A DNA stretch of 64,000 nt from Buchnera aphidicola (Macrosiphum euphorbiae) (GCF_005237295.1 NZ_CP033006.1:62001-126000); one strand, 5' to 3'. Shown: positions 1 through 12,995, counted from the first letter of the stretch. The notes: generated by a model from the letters alone, not told the origin. Numbers and translations: made by a program.

Positions 1-771
1 TAAATATATGGGTTTTAAACATTTTTTTTTAACTTGATACAATCCATAAATTTGTTTTTTTTTATGAAAAATATCTGTTTCAGGTGAATTAAGATATTTT
101 GGTAAAATATTATTTAATGAGCGACCTCCGAAACCAATAATTCTGCCATGATAATCTTGTATAGGAAATATTATACGTCCTTGAAATCGATCGTATGTAT
201 ATCCCTTTTTACTAACAGAAATTATATTGTGAATTAATAATTCTTGTTCAAGTTCTTTATTTATTTTTAGTTTTTTATAAAAGCTGTTCCAGCTTAAACT
301 AGAAAAGCCAATCAAAAAACAATCAATCATATTTTTATTAATACCTCTTTTAGCTAAATATTGATTAGCTAAATCAGTAAAATTTATATTTTTTTTATAT
401 AATTTACATATTTTTTCCATTAATAAATATAGCTTTTGTTTTTTAAAATAAAGATTATTTGACGTTATATTTTCAAATGGTATTGTAATACCATGCATTG
501 TAGCTAGTTCTTCAATCGTTTCTATAAAACTTAAATTTTCATACTGTATTAAAAAGTCAATGGCATTACCATGTGCATTACATCCAAAACAATAGTAAAA
601 TTGTTTTTCATAACTAACAGTAAAAGATGGAGTTTTATCGTTATGAAAAGGACAGTTAGTTTGATAATTTTTACCATTTTTTTTTAATGTTAGACGTGTA
701 TTAATTAATTCTATAATATTAGTTCGAAATAGTAGTTCAGTGATAAAATATTTAGGTATTTTCCCAGACAT
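1..771 (-). CDS. dnaG: DNA primase DnaG (N-terminal part, cut by window edge)
   Basis: DnaG lays down RNA primers for replication. The frame is open from an ATG at 771 down to base 1, giving 257 codons, and continues outside the window. The protein begins MSGKIPKYF, close to E. coli MAGRIPRVF. It carries the N-terminal zinc finger (CPFH at about residue 40, then CFGC), followed by the start of the catalytic core ([20 protein letters not shown]). It lies 80 bases downstream of rpsU on the same strand, as in the E. coli rpsU-dnaG-rpoD operon. The C-terminal DnaB-binding part cannot be judged here. Confidence 0.97.
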   Translation of the reverse strand, partial: MSGKIPKYFITELLFRTNIIELINTRLTLKKNGKNYQTNCPFHNDKTPSFTVSYEKQFYYCFGCNAHGNAIDFLIQYENLSFIETIEELATMHGITIPFENITSNNLYFKKQKLYLLMEKICKLYKKNINFTDLANQYLAKRGINKNMIDCFLIGFSSLSWNSFYKKLKINKELEQELLIHNIISVSKKGYTYDRFQGRIIFPIQDYHGRIIGFGGRSLNNILPKYLNSPETDIFHKKKQIYGLYQVKKKCLKPIYL

Positions 772-798
772 GTAATTTTACAATTATATAATTTATTT

Positions 799-819
799 CC
801 GTTCTTAAAAAAAGAACGG
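799..819 (-). promoter_or_regulatory. Hairpin in the rpsU-dnaG spacer
   Basis: An 8-bp perfect inverted repeat (CCGTTCTT / AAGAACGG, 5-base loop) sits between rpsU and dnaG. E. coli has an internal terminator in this same spacer that lowers dnaG expression relative to rpsU. Here the T-run lies on the plus-strand side, so read in the operon direction the hairpin is not followed by a clear U tract. It could be an attenuating hairpin or a processing site; its role is inferred only from its position. Confidence 0.5.
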
Positions 820-851
820 CTTTTTTTATTTATTTTTTTACTAAAATATAT

Positions 852-1067
<216 letters not shown>

Positions 1068-1294
1068 TCAAAATTTACCTCAATTATCTACTTTTATAAA
1101 ATAAAATATTATCAAAATATATTTAAAACAATAGATCCTATATCAATGAGTATCATATTGTAAAGTGTCATTTTTTATGTTTAATATAGTTTCAATAAAA
1201 TTTTTCGAAATTATGTCATTTAGAATAACATTAATTGAAAATTGATGTGAAATGTATTTCTTCTTATAAAACTTTAACATATAGGCGTAAATTT

Positions 1295-2305
1295 ATGAGA
1301 GTATTAGGTATTGAAACTTCTTGCGATGATACAGGTATAGCGATTTATGATAGTAAAAAAGGATTGTTAATCAATGAAGTGTATAATCAAAGAAATTTAC
1401 ATAATATGTATGGAGGTGTTGTTCCAGAATTAGCATCTCGAGAACATATGACGGCAATGATTTTTTTATTAAAAAAAATATTTAAAAATAAAAGTATTGC
1501 TGAATGTATTGATATAATTGCTTATACTGCTGGTCCTGGTTTAGTCGGTTCATTATTAGTGGGTGCCACATTTGCATGTTCATTAGGATTATCTTTGAAT
1601 AAACCAGTCCTTCCGGTTCATCATATGGAAGCACATTTATTATCACCAATGTTAAATTTTAAATCAATTAAGTTTCCATTTATTGCATTACTGGTATCTG
1701 GGAAACACACACAAATTATTGGTGCTTATAAATTTGGTAAATATGAAATACTTGGAAATTGTTTAGATGATGCAGCTGGTGAAGCATTTGATAAGACAGC
1801 AAAATTATTAGGATTAAAATATCCAGGTGGTGCTGAGTTATCTAAATTAGCATGTAACGGAATTGAAGATTATTGCTATTTTCCTAGACCTATGATACAT
1901 CATCCTAGTTTAAATTTTAGTTTTTCAGGTTTAAAGACTTTTGCAGCTCAAAAAATTAATAAATGCAATCAAAGTATACAAGAAAAAGCTAATATTGCAA
2001 GAGCTTTTGAAAATGCAGTAATTGACGTATTATTAATCAAAACTAAAAAAGCATTAAAAAAACAAAAATGGAAACGTTTAGTTATAGCAGGTGGTGTTAG
2101 TGCGAACCATAATTTACGTGAAAAATCTAAAAAAATGGTTAAAAAATATTTTAATGGAACAGTTTTTTATTCTAGTCCAGAATTTTGTACAGATAATGGT
2201 GCTATGATTGCATATCTTGGTTTTTTACGTCACAAAGAAGCAAAAAAGCCTCAATTAGAAATATTAGTAAAACCAAAATGGTCTATAAACGATTTGTTTT
2301 TTTAA
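1295..2305 (+). CDS. tsaD: tRNA t6A37 threonylcarbamoyltransferase subunit TsaD
   Basis: TsaD transfers the threonylcarbamoyl group to A37 of ANN-decoding tRNAs, together with TsaB, TsaE and TsaC. I chose the ATG at 1295 ([14 protein letters not shown]) because it matches the E. coli N-terminus; an upstream in-frame start at 1235 would add 20 unrelated residues. The resulting 336 residues compare with 337 in E. coli. The metal-binding histidines are visible at 110 and 114 ([10 protein letters not shown]), with the ASKH-fold glycine motifs [10 protein letters not shown] and [11 protein letters not shown]. The last 23 bases overlap convergent ribB. Confidence 0.98.
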   Translation: MRVLGIETSCDDTGIAIYDSKKGLLINEVYNQRNLHNMYGGVVPELASREHMTAMIFLLKKIFKNKSIAECIDIIAYTAGPGLVGSLLVGATFACSLGLSLNKPVLPVHHMEAHLLSPMLNFKSIKFPFIALLVSGKHTQIIGAYKFGKYEILGNCLDDAAGEAFDKTAKLLGLKYPGGAELSKLACNGIEDYCYFPRPMIHHPSLNFSFSGLKTFAAQKINKCNQSIQEKANIARAFENAVIDVLLIKTKKALKKQKWKRLVIAGGVSANHNLREKSKKMVKKYFNGTVFYSSPEFCTDNGAMIAYLGFLRHKEAKKPQLEILVKPKWSINDLFF

Positions 2306-2930
2306 TGTAAAAGATTAAATCTTTTATAGTTAATACTTGCATTTTTTTATTTTTAGAAAATTCTATTACTTCAGGTGTACGAGCCATAGTTCCATCTTTG
2401 TTTGTTAATTCACAAATGACTCCAGCTGGTTTAAATCCTGCTAGAGAAACGATTTCGATAGCAGCTTCTGTATGTCCTGCTCTTGATAAAATCCCACCTT
2501 TATGGGCTCTTAAAGGGAACACGTGTCCTGGTCTGTTTAAATCACTGGGTTTAGCATTATCAGCAATAGCAGTTTTTATAGTAGTCAGTCTATCTCTGGC
2601 TGATACACCAGTAGAAATTCCTTTAGAAGCTTCTATTGTCACTGTAAACCCAGTACGATATGCACTAGTATTTTTTTTAACCATCATAGGCAAATTAAGC
2701 TGTTTTCGTTTTGATTCAGTTATACAAAGACATACTATTCCGCTACCATATCGAATGGTTAAAGCCATTTGTTCTATTGTCATATTTTCGGATGCGAAAA
2801 CGAGATCTCCTTCGTTCTCACGTTTTTCATCATCTAATATAATAATTCCTTGACCAGATTGTAATGCAAGTATTGCTTTTTGAATTCGTTCTATAGGTGT
2901 TCCAAATTTAGACAAGAGTGTTTGGTTCAT
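2283..2930 (-). CDS. ribB: 3,4-dihydroxy-2-butanone 4-phosphate synthase
   Basis: RibB converts ribulose 5-phosphate to dihydroxybutanone phosphate, one of the two precursors of riboflavin. Its 215 residues compare with 217 in E. coli. The acidic metal-binding loop ([16 protein letters not shown]) and the [10 protein letters not shown] and NKDGTMAR motifs are all present, so it should be active. It converges with tsaD, with a 23-base overlap. No FMN riboswitch is recognisable in the AT-rich upstream region, unlike E. coli ribB. Riboflavin synthase (55919-56545) lies in the same window. Confidence 0.98.
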   Translation of the reverse strand: MNQTLLSKFGTPIERIQKAILALQSGQGIIILDDEKRENEGDLVFASENMTIEQMALTIRYGSGIVCLCITESKRKQLNLPMMVKKNTSAYRTGFTVTIEASKGISTGVSARDRLTTIKTAIADNAKPSDLNRPGHVFPLRAHKGGILSRAGHTEAAIEIVSLAGFKPAGVICELTNKDGTMARTPEVIEFSKNKKMQVLTIKDLIFYIKKTNRL

Positions 2931-3222
2931 TATAAAAATCTTAGTAGAGTTGAATGATTCTTAAAAAAAGTTTTACGCATATTAAATTTAATTAATTTTT
3001 TATCTTCATATTTTAAATTTTTTATAATAGAAGTATTAATAATTAATCTATCATATATTGAATTAAATTTAAGAGCAACGTAGATTTATTTTTAAGTGAT
3101 ATTTAAAATTTTTTTATATATTATTACTCAATAGAGTATTTTATTTATATGTGACTAAATATTTCATAAGTTTTCTAAAATAAGTTTTATAAAGAATTAT
3201 AAAAATAAATAATCAGTATTTT

Positions 3223-4170
3223 TTATTGGTTATTTAAAACATAATTTAATTCATTAATAGTTAATGTTTCAGTACCAATTTTTTGTATTACTATGCTAGC
3301 TGCAATATTAGCATAAAAACATGCTTCCTCTAAAGAATATCCTGTTGCTAAAGATGCTGCAATTGTAGCAATTACAGTATCTCCTGCTCCGGTTACATCA
3401 GAAGCTATTTTAGATATAGCAGGAAAATGTATTGGTTTTTTTTGTGTTTGAAATAAAGTCATCCCTTGCTTAGAACGAGTAACTAACAGTGCTGATAAAT
3501 TTAGTTCAGATAATAATTTTATCCCTTTTTGAAAAATTTCATTTTCTCTATGACATTTTCCAACTATTTTTTCAAATTCAGAAAGATTTGGTGTTAATAA
3601 ACTAGCACCAGAGTATTTTTTAAAATCGACTCCTTTAGGATCTATTAATATAGGGATAGACATTTTTTTTGCAAAACTAATAATTTTTTTTATATTTACT
3701 AGAGTGCCTTTTGCATAATCTGATAGTACTAAAATTTTAAATTGTGATATTGAATCAATAATTTTTTGATCTAGCATGCTATTTTTTTTAGAAATATATT
3801 TTTCTTGAAAATCTACTCGAATTAATTGTTTTTTTTCTGATACAACTCTAATTTTAGTAATAGTTTTATTTTTTTTTATAGAAATTAAATCACAATTAAT
3901 TCGTACATGGTCCATAAGTTTTCTCAATATTAATCCTTCATTATCCATACCAATAAAACCAATTATTTTAGAATAACCTCCAATCTCTGCAATATTTTTA
4001 GCTACATTTGCAGCACCTCCAGGTTGTTCTTTGACTTTATGGATTGGTACGATTGGTGTTGATTGTTCGGATAGCATATGATGGTTTTTACTGTACCAAT
4101 AACAATCTAGTATGAGATCTCCCACGACTAGAACAAATGAATTATTGAAATTAATTAATTTTTTTTTCAT
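3223..4170 (-). CDS. hldE: HldE, heptose-7-phosphate kinase domain only
   Basis: E. coli HldE (477 residues) is bifunctional: an N-terminal PfkB-type kinase makes heptose 1,7-bisphosphate, and a C-terminal adenylyltransferase makes ADP-heptose for LPS. Here the protein is 315 residues and stops at the interdomain linker. The kinase half looks intact: [12 protein letters not shown] near the start, the GGAANVA substrate loop, and the catalytic DVTGAGDT near residue 260. I translated the 292 bases downstream and saw no remnant of the adenylyltransferase. The gene is therefore a kinase-only version, perhaps unable to complete the ADP-heptose pathway. Confidence 0.93.
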   Translation of the reverse strand: MKKKLINFNNSFVLVVGDLILDCYWYSKNHHMLSEQSTPIVPIHKVKEQPGGAANVAKNIAEIGGYSKIIGFIGMDNEGLILRKLMDHVRINCDLISIKKNKTITKIRVVSEKKQLIRVDFQEKYISKKNSMLDQKIIDSISQFKILVLSDYAKGTLVNIKKIISFAKKMSIPILIDPKGVDFKKYSGASLLTPNLSEFEKIVGKCHRENEIFQKGIKLLSELNLSALLVTRSKQGMTLFQTQKKPIHFPAISKIASDVTGAGDTVIATIAASLATGYSLEEACFYANIAASIVIQKIGTETLTINELNYVLNNQ

Positions 4171-4388
4171 AATATCATCGCTATAAGTTTAAATAATCTA
4201 ATAAATATTAAACATTTAACATTTTTTAAAATAAATATAAAAAACTATAAAGTTGATAAGATATTTTTTATATATTATATAAAACATTATTACAAGATTT
4301 AATTTTTTAAAATAATAAATAATTATATAAAGAATTCTATTTTTCTATTATAGAATAGAATTTTGTTTTTTAATATGAGAAAATTATT

Positions 4389-5648
4389 ATGAAAATATAT
4401 TTAGTAGGAGGAGCTGTGCGCGACTCTTTGCTCAATTTACCTGTCAAAGATAAGGACTGGGTGGTAGTAGGTGGAACAGAAAAAATATTATTAGAAAGAA
4501 ATTTTCAACAAGTTGGTAAAGACTTTCCAGTTTTTTTGCATCCAGAAACACATGAAGAATATGCTTTAGCAAGAAAAGAAAGAAAATCTGGAAAAGGATA
4601 TACTGGTTTTGATACTGATTGCAATTCTAATGTAACTTTAGAAGAAGATTTAGTAAGACGAGATTTAACAATTAACGCTATTGCTCAAGATCAATATGGT
4701 AATTATATTGATCCTTTTCATGGTAAAAGAGATATTAAATATCGTTTAATAAGACATGTTTCAGAATCTTTTACAGAAGATCCATTACGTGTTTTACGTG
4801 TAGCAAGATTTGCTGCTGCTTTAATGCATTTAGGATTCAAAATTGCAAAAGAAACTATGTTGTTAATGTGTATTATAGTAAAAAAAAAGGAGTTGTCATA
4901 TTTAACTTCAAATAGAATATGGAATGAAACCGAAAAAGCTTTTAAAACTTCTAATCCTCATGTATATTTCCAAGTTTTATATGCTTGTAATGCACTTAAT
5001 TTTTTTTTTCCAGAAATGTACTTTTTATATGAAAAGAAATTTTTTTTGAACTGTGCTCTTTTCAATAAATTATACAATAAAAATATAATATTAATGGGGT
5101 TAGCTAAAATATCACTTTATAATAAAGATGTCGATATTCGTTTTTCTTATTTGTGTCAATTTTTATCAGTCAACCAAACAGATAAAAATTATTCAAAGAT
5201 ATTTTTTGATTCGTATTCGGCTTCTATTGTTAATAATTTATGTAAGCGATTTAATATTCCATCTCATATTAGGGATATAGCAGTTTTGAATACTGGTTTT
5301 TATTTTTTTTTGAGTACTATTCATCATCAATCATCTAAAAATATTGTAAATCTATTTTCAAAAGTTGATGCTTGGAGAAAACCAGAACGTGTTAAAAAAA
5401 TAGCATTTTTGAGTAATTTTAATTTTTTAAGTCCATATAAATCTGAACTTTTTTATATAAAATCTGGTTGTTTTTTAAAAGAGTGTTTTAATGTTGTTAG
5501 AAGTGTTTCTATTAAATTAATTTTAAAAAAAGGTTTTAAGGGTTATGCAATAAAGGATGAATTAACGCGTTTAAGAATTAAAAAATTAGAATTATGGCGT
5601 TTAAAGAAATTGAATATTGTCCCTATCTATAAAAATATGTTCTTTTAA
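4389..5648 (+). CDS. cca: CCA-adding tRNA nucleotidyltransferase with eroded HD domain
   Basis: Cca adds or repairs the 3'-terminal CCA of tRNAs. The N-terminal nucleotidyltransferase half is strongly conserved: GGAVRD at residues 7-12, catalytic aspartates D21 and D23, and RRDLTINA at 90-97. The C-terminal HD phosphohydrolase half is not. Where E. coli has CHDLGKG (H255, D256), this protein has CQFLSVN at 256-262, and the HHGHG and EFHDLIH motifs are also lost. Total length is 419 residues against 412 in E. coli. CCA addition must still be needed, because three of the four tRNA genes here do not encode CCA. Confidence 0.97.
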   Translation: MKIYLVGGAVRDSLLNLPVKDKDWVVVGGTEKILLERNFQQVGKDFPVFLHPETHEEYALARKERKSGKGYTGFDTDCNSNVTLEEDLVRRDLTINAIAQDQYGNYIDPFHGKRDIKYRLIRHVSESFTEDPLRVLRVARFAAALMHLGFKIAKETMLLMCIIVKKKELSYLTSNRIWNETEKAFKTSNPHVYFQVLYACNALNFFFPEMYFLYEKKFFLNCALFNKLYNKNIILMGLAKISLYNKDVDIRFSYLCQFLSVNQTDKNYSKIFFDSYSASIVNNLCKRFNIPSHIRDIAVLNTGFYFFLSTIHHQSSKNIVNLFSKVDAWRKPERVKKIAFLSNFNFLSPYKSELFYIKSGCFLKECFNVVRSVSIKLILKKGFKGYAIKDELTRLRIKKLELWRLKKLNIVPIYKNMFF

Positions 5649-5662
5649 TCAAAAAATTCAAA

Positions 5663-6460
5663 TTAATTAATGAAATAAATTAATCCAGCTATTATAAAAC
5701 GATATATTCCAAAAAATATCAGCGATGTTTTATTGATTATTTTTAATAATTTTTTAATACATATTAGAGAAACGATAAAAGATATTATAAATCCAGTAAA
5801 AAATACTGGAATATCTGAAATTTTAATATTACTAATATTATTAATAACATCCAAAAAAGATGCTCCCATTATTAATGGGATTGATATTATAAAAGAGAAT
5901 TCTATCGAAACTGATCTTTTAATGCCTAACAGTATTCCGGTTGCTATAGTTGCTCCAGATCTTGAAAAACCAGGATATAAACAAAAAATTTGAAAAAGAC
6001 CGATTATTGTAGATTGAAATAAAGTAATTTCATTAATACTATATGTTGTATATTTTTTTGGTTTAAATATTTCAGAGATTAATAAAAAGAAACCACCTAA
6101 TATTAATGAATACATGATATTATGTGTATTAAATAATGATTTAATTTCTTTATAAAATATAAGTCCAAAAAATATTGTAGGTAAAATAGAAATAAGGACA
6201 TGTATAGTTTTTGTCTTTTTATTTTTAACACTTATATTAAATCTTATTATCTTTAAGATCTTTTTATGAAAAAAAAATAATATTGATAATGCAGAACCAA
6301 ATGCAATAAACGTTTCTAATATTTTTGTATTATTATTTTCTATATTTAACCAATGAGAAGCTATAATCATATGTCCTGTAGAAGAAATAGGAAGAAATTC
6401 TGTTATCCCTTCTATTACTCCAATAATAATAGAAGCGATAATTTGATGTAAATCAAGCAT
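5663..6460 (-). CDS. uppP: Undecaprenyl-diphosphate phosphatase UppP (BacA)
   Basis: UppP recycles undecaprenyl pyrophosphate, the lipid carrier of peptidoglycan synthesis, in the inner membrane. The 265-residue protein is very hydrophobic, with about eight membrane segments (E. coli 273 residues). Both signature motifs are present: EGITEFLPISSTGH near the N-terminus and PGFSRSGAT in the middle. It converges with cca, with only 14 bases between the stops. Its retention fits peptidoglycan recycling in a cell that otherwise has a reduced envelope. Confidence 0.97.
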   Translation of the reverse strand: MLDLHQIIASIIIGVIEGITEFLPISSTGHMIIASHWLNIENNNTKILETFIAFGSALSILFFFHKKILKIIRFNISVKNKKTKTIHVLISILPTIFFGLIFYKEIKSLFNTHNIMYSLILGGFFLLISEIFKPKKYTTYSINEITLFQSTIIGLFQIFCLYPGFSRSGATIATGILLGIKRSVSIEFSFIISIPLIMGASFLDVINNISNIKISDIPVFFTGFIISFIVSLICIKKLLKIINKTSLIFFGIYRFIIAGLIYFIN

Positions 6461-6502
6461 TATTTTTCCGTTAAAGTTATTTGATATTAATAGTATATAA
6501 TT

Positions 6503-6531
6503 AAAACGGTACTAAATAACAGCACCGTTTT
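6503..6531 (-). terminator. Terminator-like hairpin after crr
   Basis: An 8-bp inverted repeat (AAAACGGT / ACCGTTTT) separated by 13 bases lies 12 bases downstream of the crr stop. Read on the minus strand it ends in a short T-run. It is the likely end of the ptsHI-crr transcript. Confidence 0.6.
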
Positions 6532-6542
6532 TATATTATGAA

Positions 6543-7046
6543 TCAATGATATAAAGTGATAATAACTGTCTTTCCAGCAATAATAGTCCCAGATGATTTT
6601 TTTATTTTTTTGAAATTTTCCATATTAGATATTACGACAGGTGTTAAAATAGACTGCGCTTTTTCTGTGAGAAAATCTAAATCAAATGTGATAATTTCGT
6701 CTCCTATTTTTACTTTTTGATTGTCTTTTGCTTTTTTTTTAAAACCTTCTCCTTTTAACTTTACTGTATCAATTCCAAAATGTACGAATAATTCAACATT
6801 ATCTTCCGAAATAATTGAAAAAGCATGCATAGTTTCAAATATTTTTCCAATTTTTCCGTTTACTGGTGCAAGAATTTGATTTCCTGATGGTTTAATGGCT
6901 ATTCCATCTCCTACAATTTTTTTAGAAAAAACATCATCTGGTACATCTTCAATTTTTATTATATCACCTGATAAAGGTGCAATAATTTCTATTTTTTTGG
7001 AAAAATTAGTTTTTTTACTGTTGAAAAAATCAGAAAAGAAACTCAT
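6543..7046 (-). CDS. crr: PTS system glucose-specific EIIA component
   Basis: EIIA-Glc accepts phosphate from HPr and passes it to a sugar-specific EIIB; in free-living enterics it also controls adenylate cyclase. The protein is 167 residues (E. coli 169). The active-site histidines are visible at 74 (ETMHAFS) and 89 ([11 protein letters not shown]), in the usual spacing. The gene is the last of ptsH-ptsI-crr, 49 bases after ptsI, with an AGGAG-like site in front of its ATG. Sugar-specific IIBC genes are not in this window. Confidence 0.98.
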   Translation of the reverse strand: MSFFSDFFNSKKTNFSKKIEIIAPLSGDIIKIEDVPDDVFSKKIVGDGIAIKPSGNQILAPVNGKIGKIFETMHAFSIISEDNVELFVHFGIDTVKLKGEGFKKKAKDNQKVKIGDEIITFDLDFLTEKAQSILTPVVISNMENFKKIKKSSGTIIAGKTVIITLYH

Positions 7047-7095
7047 TTTTTTCTCCTAAGTACTTTTATTTTATCTTTTAATATATTCTTGCATC

Positions 7096-8811
7096 TTAAT
7101 TATTTATAAAATTTTCTACTAAATGAAGTACTTCTTTAGTAGTAGGCAATTTCAATGCTTTTTGCGCTAATTTTTGAGCATCAGAAAAAGACGTTTTACG
7201 AATAATTTCTTTAACTTTAGGAATGCTTGTTGAACTCATGCTGAACTCATCTAATCCCATGCCTAATAAAAGAACAGTGGCACGTTCATCTCCTGCCAGC
7301 TCTCCGCACATGCCAGTCCATTTTCCGTTTGAATGTGAAACATCGATAACTTGTTTAATTAATTTTAAAACAGATGGGTTCATAGGATTATAAAGGTGTG
7401 AAATTAAATCATTTCCTCTATCAACAGCTAAAGTGTATTGTGTTAAATCATTAGTTCCAATACTAAAAAAATCTACTTCTTTTATTAAATGTTCAGCTAT
7501 TATCGCTGATGCTGGGGTTTCGATCATGATACCAATTTTAATATTTTCGTCAAACGCTATGCTATTATTGTTTAATTGAATTTGAAGTTTTTTAATTTCG
7601 GATTTTAAAAATCTAATTTCTTCTACAGATATTATCATAGGAAATAAAATGCATATTTTACCAAATGCAGAAGCTCTAAGAATAGCGTTTAATTGTGTGT
7701 GCAATATTTCTTTGCGATCCATCGAAATACGTATAGCACGCCATCCGAGAAATGGATTCTCTTCTTTTGGTAAATTCATATAAGGAAGATCTTTATCTCC
7801 ACCGATATCCATTGTTCTAATGATGACAGATTTATTTTGCATTAATTCTGCAATTTGTTTATATGCTTGAAATTGTTCATTTTCAGTAGGCAAAGAATTT
7901 CTACTCATAAATAAAAATTCAGTTCTATATAGACCAATACATTCAGCACCATTTTTTTTTGCAGAATCAATATCTTTAAGACTTCCAATATTAGAACCAA
8001 TTTTAATATTATGTCCATCAATAGTTGTAGCATGTAAACTTTTTAAAACTATTAATTTATTTTTTTGTGAAATATACTTCTTTTTTATTTCTTTTTTTTG
8101 ATGGATTAATTGATTAGATGGATTTATAAAAATTTGATTATTAATAGAATCTAAAACAATATAATCATTATTTTTTGCTACTGTTGTAATGTTTCCAGTT
8201 CCTACGATTGCAGGAATTTCTAATGACCTTGCCATAATTGAGGTGTGTGATGTTTTGCCTCCTAAATCAGTAATAAATCCTAAAATATATTTTAGATTTA
8301 TTTGTGCTGTTTCCGAAGGAGTTAAGTCTTTTGCAATTAAAATCACTTCGCTATTTATATTATTCAAATCAACAATATTAAGGTTTAGTATATTTTTTAA
8401 TAAGCGGTTTCCAATATCTCTTACATCTATCGCTCTATTTTTTAAATATTCATCTTTCAGTTCTTCTAGAGCTTTTGCTTGTCCTTCAATGATTAATTCA
8501 GTAGCTGCTGCAGCAGATATATTTTTTTCTTTTATCAAAGTAGTTACTTCTTTTTCTAATTCTTCATCTTCAAGGAGCATGATATGACCTTCAAAGATAC
8601 TTTCTTTTTTTTCTCCAAATTTTTCTCTTGTTTTTATTTTTATTTCTGTTAGTTGTTGTATTGATTTTTTTCTGCCTTCAAAAAATCTTTTTATTTCTTT
8701 TTTAATATTTTTAATAGTAATTATTTTCCGGTTAATAACAATTTCTTCTTCTTTTAATAAAAGAGCTGTTCCAAAAGCTATACCCGGTGATGCTAAAATG
8801 CCTGAAATCAT
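7096..8811 (-). CDS. ptsI: PTS enzyme I (PEP-protein phosphotransferase)
   Basis: Enzyme I takes phosphate from phosphoenolpyruvate and gives it to HPr. The 571-residue protein aligns along its full length with the 575 residues of E. coli. His189 in [13 protein letters not shown] is the phosphorylated residue; the GMCGELAGD cysteine motif and the PEP-site sequences ([22 protein letters not shown]) are intact. Only the last few residues are shortened. The gap from ptsH is 159 bases, longer than the short spacer in E. coli, but I saw no gene in it. Confidence 0.99.
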   Translation of the reverse strand: MISGILASPGIAFGTALLLKEEEIVINRKIITIKNIKKEIKRFFEGRKKSIQQLTEIKIKTREKFGEKKESIFEGHIMLLEDEELEKEVTTLIKEKNISAAAATELIIEGQAKALEELKDEYLKNRAIDVRDIGNRLLKNILNLNIVDLNNINSEVILIAKDLTPSETAQINLKYILGFITDLGGKTSHTSIMARSLEIPAIVGTGNITTVAKNNDYIVLDSINNQIFINPSNQLIHQKKEIKKKYISQKNKLIVLKSLHATTIDGHNIKIGSNIGSLKDIDSAKKNGAECIGLYRTEFLFMSRNSLPTENEQFQAYKQIAELMQNKSVIIRTMDIGGDKDLPYMNLPKEENPFLGWRAIRISMDRKEILHTQLNAILRASAFGKICILFPMIISVEEIRFLKSEIKKLQIQLNNNSIAFDENIKIGIMIETPASAIIAEHLIKEVDFFSIGTNDLTQYTLAVDRGNDLISHLYNPMNPSVLKLIKQVIDVSHSNGKWTGMCGELAGDERATVLLLGMGLDEFSMSSTSIPKVKEIIRKTSFSDAQKLAQKALKLPTTKEVLHLVENFINN

Positions 8812-8970
8812 AACATTACCTTTAATAATAAAGTTTATCTATTTAGAGATGGAAATATGACGTGTCAGGCGAATATATTTTTTATAAAATAATCAGAAGT
8901 TATTTTATTTATGTCACTTCCAGTATTCAGTATTTTTAGGAAAATTAAAAATTGCTTCGTTAATAGTAAT

Positions 8971-9228
8971 TTATTCTAATTCTGTCATTATTACAGATAA
9001 ATGCTCAATTGCTTGTTGTTCATCTTCTCCTTCAGCGGATAGTGTAATCACACTTCCTCGTATTAAACCTAGTGTTTGAATTTTAAATAAACTTTTTGCA
9101 TTGACTGATTTGCCATTATAAATAATAGAAATTTCAGAAGTAAATTTTTTTGCCTCTTTTACAAATTGAGCTGCAGGACGAGTGTGTAAACCATGCGGAG
9201 CAGTTATTTCGACTTGATTTTGAAACAT
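8971..9228 (-). CDS. ptsH: Phosphocarrier protein HPr
   Basis: HPr shuttles phosphate between enzyme I and the sugar EIIA domains. At 85 residues it matches E. coli exactly in length. The active-site His15 ([11 protein letters not shown]) and the regulatory-position Ser46 (NAKSLFK) are present. It is the first gene of the pts cluster. A 159-base gap separates it from cysK upstream on the same strand; this gap and the preceding T-rich stretch probably contain its promoter, which I could not define. Confidence 0.99.
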   Translation of the reverse strand: MFQNQVEITAPHGLHTRPAAQFVKEAKKFTSEISIIYNGKSVNAKSLFKIQTLGLIRGSVITLSAEGEDEQQAIEHLSVIMTELE

Positions 9229-9387
9229 TTTTTTTTCCTTAATGAAAGTGTATTAATATAATATTTTAATAAATTTTTGAAAGATTATTTTATTATTTGT
9301 TTTGAATTATTAGAATACAAGCTCTGTAATAAAAACAAGATTTTTTAGAGTTTTTTTATTGCGGAAATTGTATTTTAATGGGTTTCT

Positions 9388-10335
9388 CTATAGATTAGAA
9401 AATAATTCTGTACTTAAATAACGTTCCCCCGAAGAAGGTAAAATAACAACTATTGTCTTATCTAAAAATTTTTTTTGTTTTTGTATTTTGATTGCTGCAT
9501 ATAGTGCGGCACCAGAAGAAATTCCTGCTAGTATCCCTTCCCTTTTCATTAGTTTTTGAGCCATAAGTATTGCTTTTTCGCTAGAAACAGTAATTACTTG
9601 ATCAATTAACGTTAAGTCTAAATTTTTAGGAATAAATCCAGGCCCAATGCCTTGAATTTTATGTGGTCCAGGTTTTATTTCTTTTCCTGCTAAAAATTGT
9701 GTAATTACAGCTGATTCAGAAGGTTCAACAGCTATACTAATAAAATTTTTTTTTCTTTTTGTGTTTTTTATGTATTTCGTAATGCCAGTAATAGTTCCTC
9801 CTGTTCCTACAGCAGAAATTAATACATCTAAATTACCATTAGTATCATTCCAAATTTCTGGACCAGTAGTTGTTTCATGAATTTCGGGATTAGCTGGATT
9901 TTCAAACTGTTTCAATAAAAAATATTTACTTGAATTGCATGATACAATATCATTAGCTTTAGAAATAGCTCCCTTCATTCCATATTTTCCATCTGTTAAT
10001 ATTAATTTTGCGCCTAAAGCTTGCAATAGTTTTCTTCTTTCAATAGACATTGTATCAGGCATAGTTAAAGTTAATCGATAATTTCTGGAAGCAGCAACAT
10101 AAGCTAATGCTATTCCTGTATTACCACTAGTTGCTTCTATTAATTCTATATTTTTATTTATTTTTTTATTTTTTTCTGCACTCCATATCATATTAGCACC
10201 AATCCTGCATTTAACACTAAAACTTGGATTTCTAGATTCTATTTTTACCAAAATATTTCCATATCCAATTTTTTTTAAACGAACTAGGGGTGTATTACCA
10301 ATAGTTAAAGAATTATCTTCATATGTTTTACTCAT
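9388..10335 (-). CDS. cysK: Cysteine synthase A (O-acetylserine sulfhydrylase)
   Basis: CysK makes cysteine from O-acetylserine and sulfide using PLP. The PLP lysine is K42 ([14 protein letters not shown]), followed by the substrate loop EATSGNTG near 68 and the phosphate-binding GTGGTITG. Its 315 residues compare with 323 in E. coli. It sits directly upstream of the pts genes, as in E. coli; cysZ and zipA, which lie between ligA and cysK there, are missing from the 242-base ligA-cysK gap. Confidence 0.98.
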   Translation of the reverse strand: MSKTYEDNSLTIGNTPLVRLKKIGYGNILVKIESRNPSFSVKCRIGANMIWSAEKNKKINKNIELIEATSGNTGIALAYVAASRNYRLTLTMPDTMSIERRKLLQALGAKLILTDGKYGMKGAISKANDIVSCNSSKYFLLKQFENPANPEIHETTTGPEIWNDTNGNLDVLISAVGTGGTITGITKYIKNTKRKKNFISIAVEPSESAVITQFLAGKEIKPGPHKIQGIGPGFIPKNLDLTLIDQVITVSSEKAILMAQKLMKREGILAGISSGAALYAAIKIQKQKKFLDKTIVVILPSSGERYLSTELFSNL

Positions 10336-10520
10336 TTTTCCTCTTTTTTTAAAAGTTTTTCCTGTATTATAAAATTTGAATAATATTCAATAGAATATTA
10401 TTTAAGTATTTTTATATTATACTTATTTTTAACAATTATTAAAAAATTCTATTGTTAATATTATAAATAAAAATTATATAATAAAAAATGTTTTAAAATA
10501 TTAATATTATTCATTTATAA

Positions 10521-12611
<2,091 letters not shown>

Positions 12612-12622
12612 TACTAATTTTT

Positions 12623-12695
12623 TGGGTCGTGCAGGATTTGAACCTGCGACCAATTGATTAAAAGTCAACTGCTCTACCAACTGAGCTAACGACCC
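12623..12695 (-). tRNA. tRNA-Lys (anticodon UUU)
   Basis: A 73-base cloverleaf is nearly identical to E. coli tRNA-Lys. It has acceptor GGGTCGT/ACGACCC, the anticodon loop CTTTTAA with UUU, and a T-arm with TTCAAATCC. Discriminator base is A. The three bases after it are AAA, so CCA is not encoded and must be added by Cca. It lies only 11 bases from the convergent ligA stop and is the second gene of a tRNA-Val-tRNA-Lys transcript. Confidence 0.98.
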
Positions 12696-12718
12696 TTTAA
12701 AAATTCTTTAATAATTTT

Positions 12719-12794
12719 TGGTGGGTGATGACGGACTTGAACCGCCGACTTCCTCCGTGTAAAGGAGGAGCTCTACCAACTGAGCTAATCACCC
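12719..12794 (-). tRNA. tRNA-Val (anticodon UAC)
   Basis: A 76-base sequence including a terminal CCA (12719-12721) folds as a cloverleaf with acceptor GGGTGAT/ATCACCC, anticodon stem CCTCC/GGAGG and anticodon UAC. It matches E. coli tRNA-Val1. It is the only one of the four tRNA genes in the window whose 3' CCA is encoded. It precedes tRNA-Lys by 23 bases on the same strand and has a good promoter just upstream. Confidence 0.98.
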
Positions 12795-12814
12795 TTTTAT
12801 AAATCTATATATAT

Positions 12815-12842
12815 ATTGTAAAGCCAGAAGAAATAGAGTCAA
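12815..12842 (-). promoter_or_regulatory. Sigma-70 promoter of the tRNA-Val-tRNA-Lys transcript
   Basis: On the minus strand a -35 box TTGACT (12837-12842) and a -10 box TACAAT (12815-12820) are separated by 16 bases; each matches consensus at five of six positions. The predicted start near 12808 lies about 14 bases before the mature tRNA-Val 5' end. No other gene could use this promoter. Confidence 0.75.
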
Positions 12843-12995
12843 TCTTTTTTTAAAAAATAACATTTGTTTGTTGAAAATTTAATCATATTGATTAAATTAT
12901 AATCTTTTTTTAAAAAAACTCAGTAATACTAATATTAAAATAATATTTATATAATTTATTAATAATTTCTAAATTAATATTTTCTTAAGGAATGC

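Noticed and set aside
2398-2853. 151-codon open frame on the plus strand opposite ribB
   Set aside because: It lies entirely antisense to ribB, which has clear family motifs; its translation has no recognisable features.
2931-3222. Remnant of the HldE adenylyltransferase or an FMN riboswitch for ribB
   Set aside because: Translation shows frequent stops and no motif; no conserved riboswitch core is visible.
8189-8587. 132-codon open frame opposite ptsI
   Set aside because: Antisense shadow of a highly conserved gene; no ribosome site or homology.
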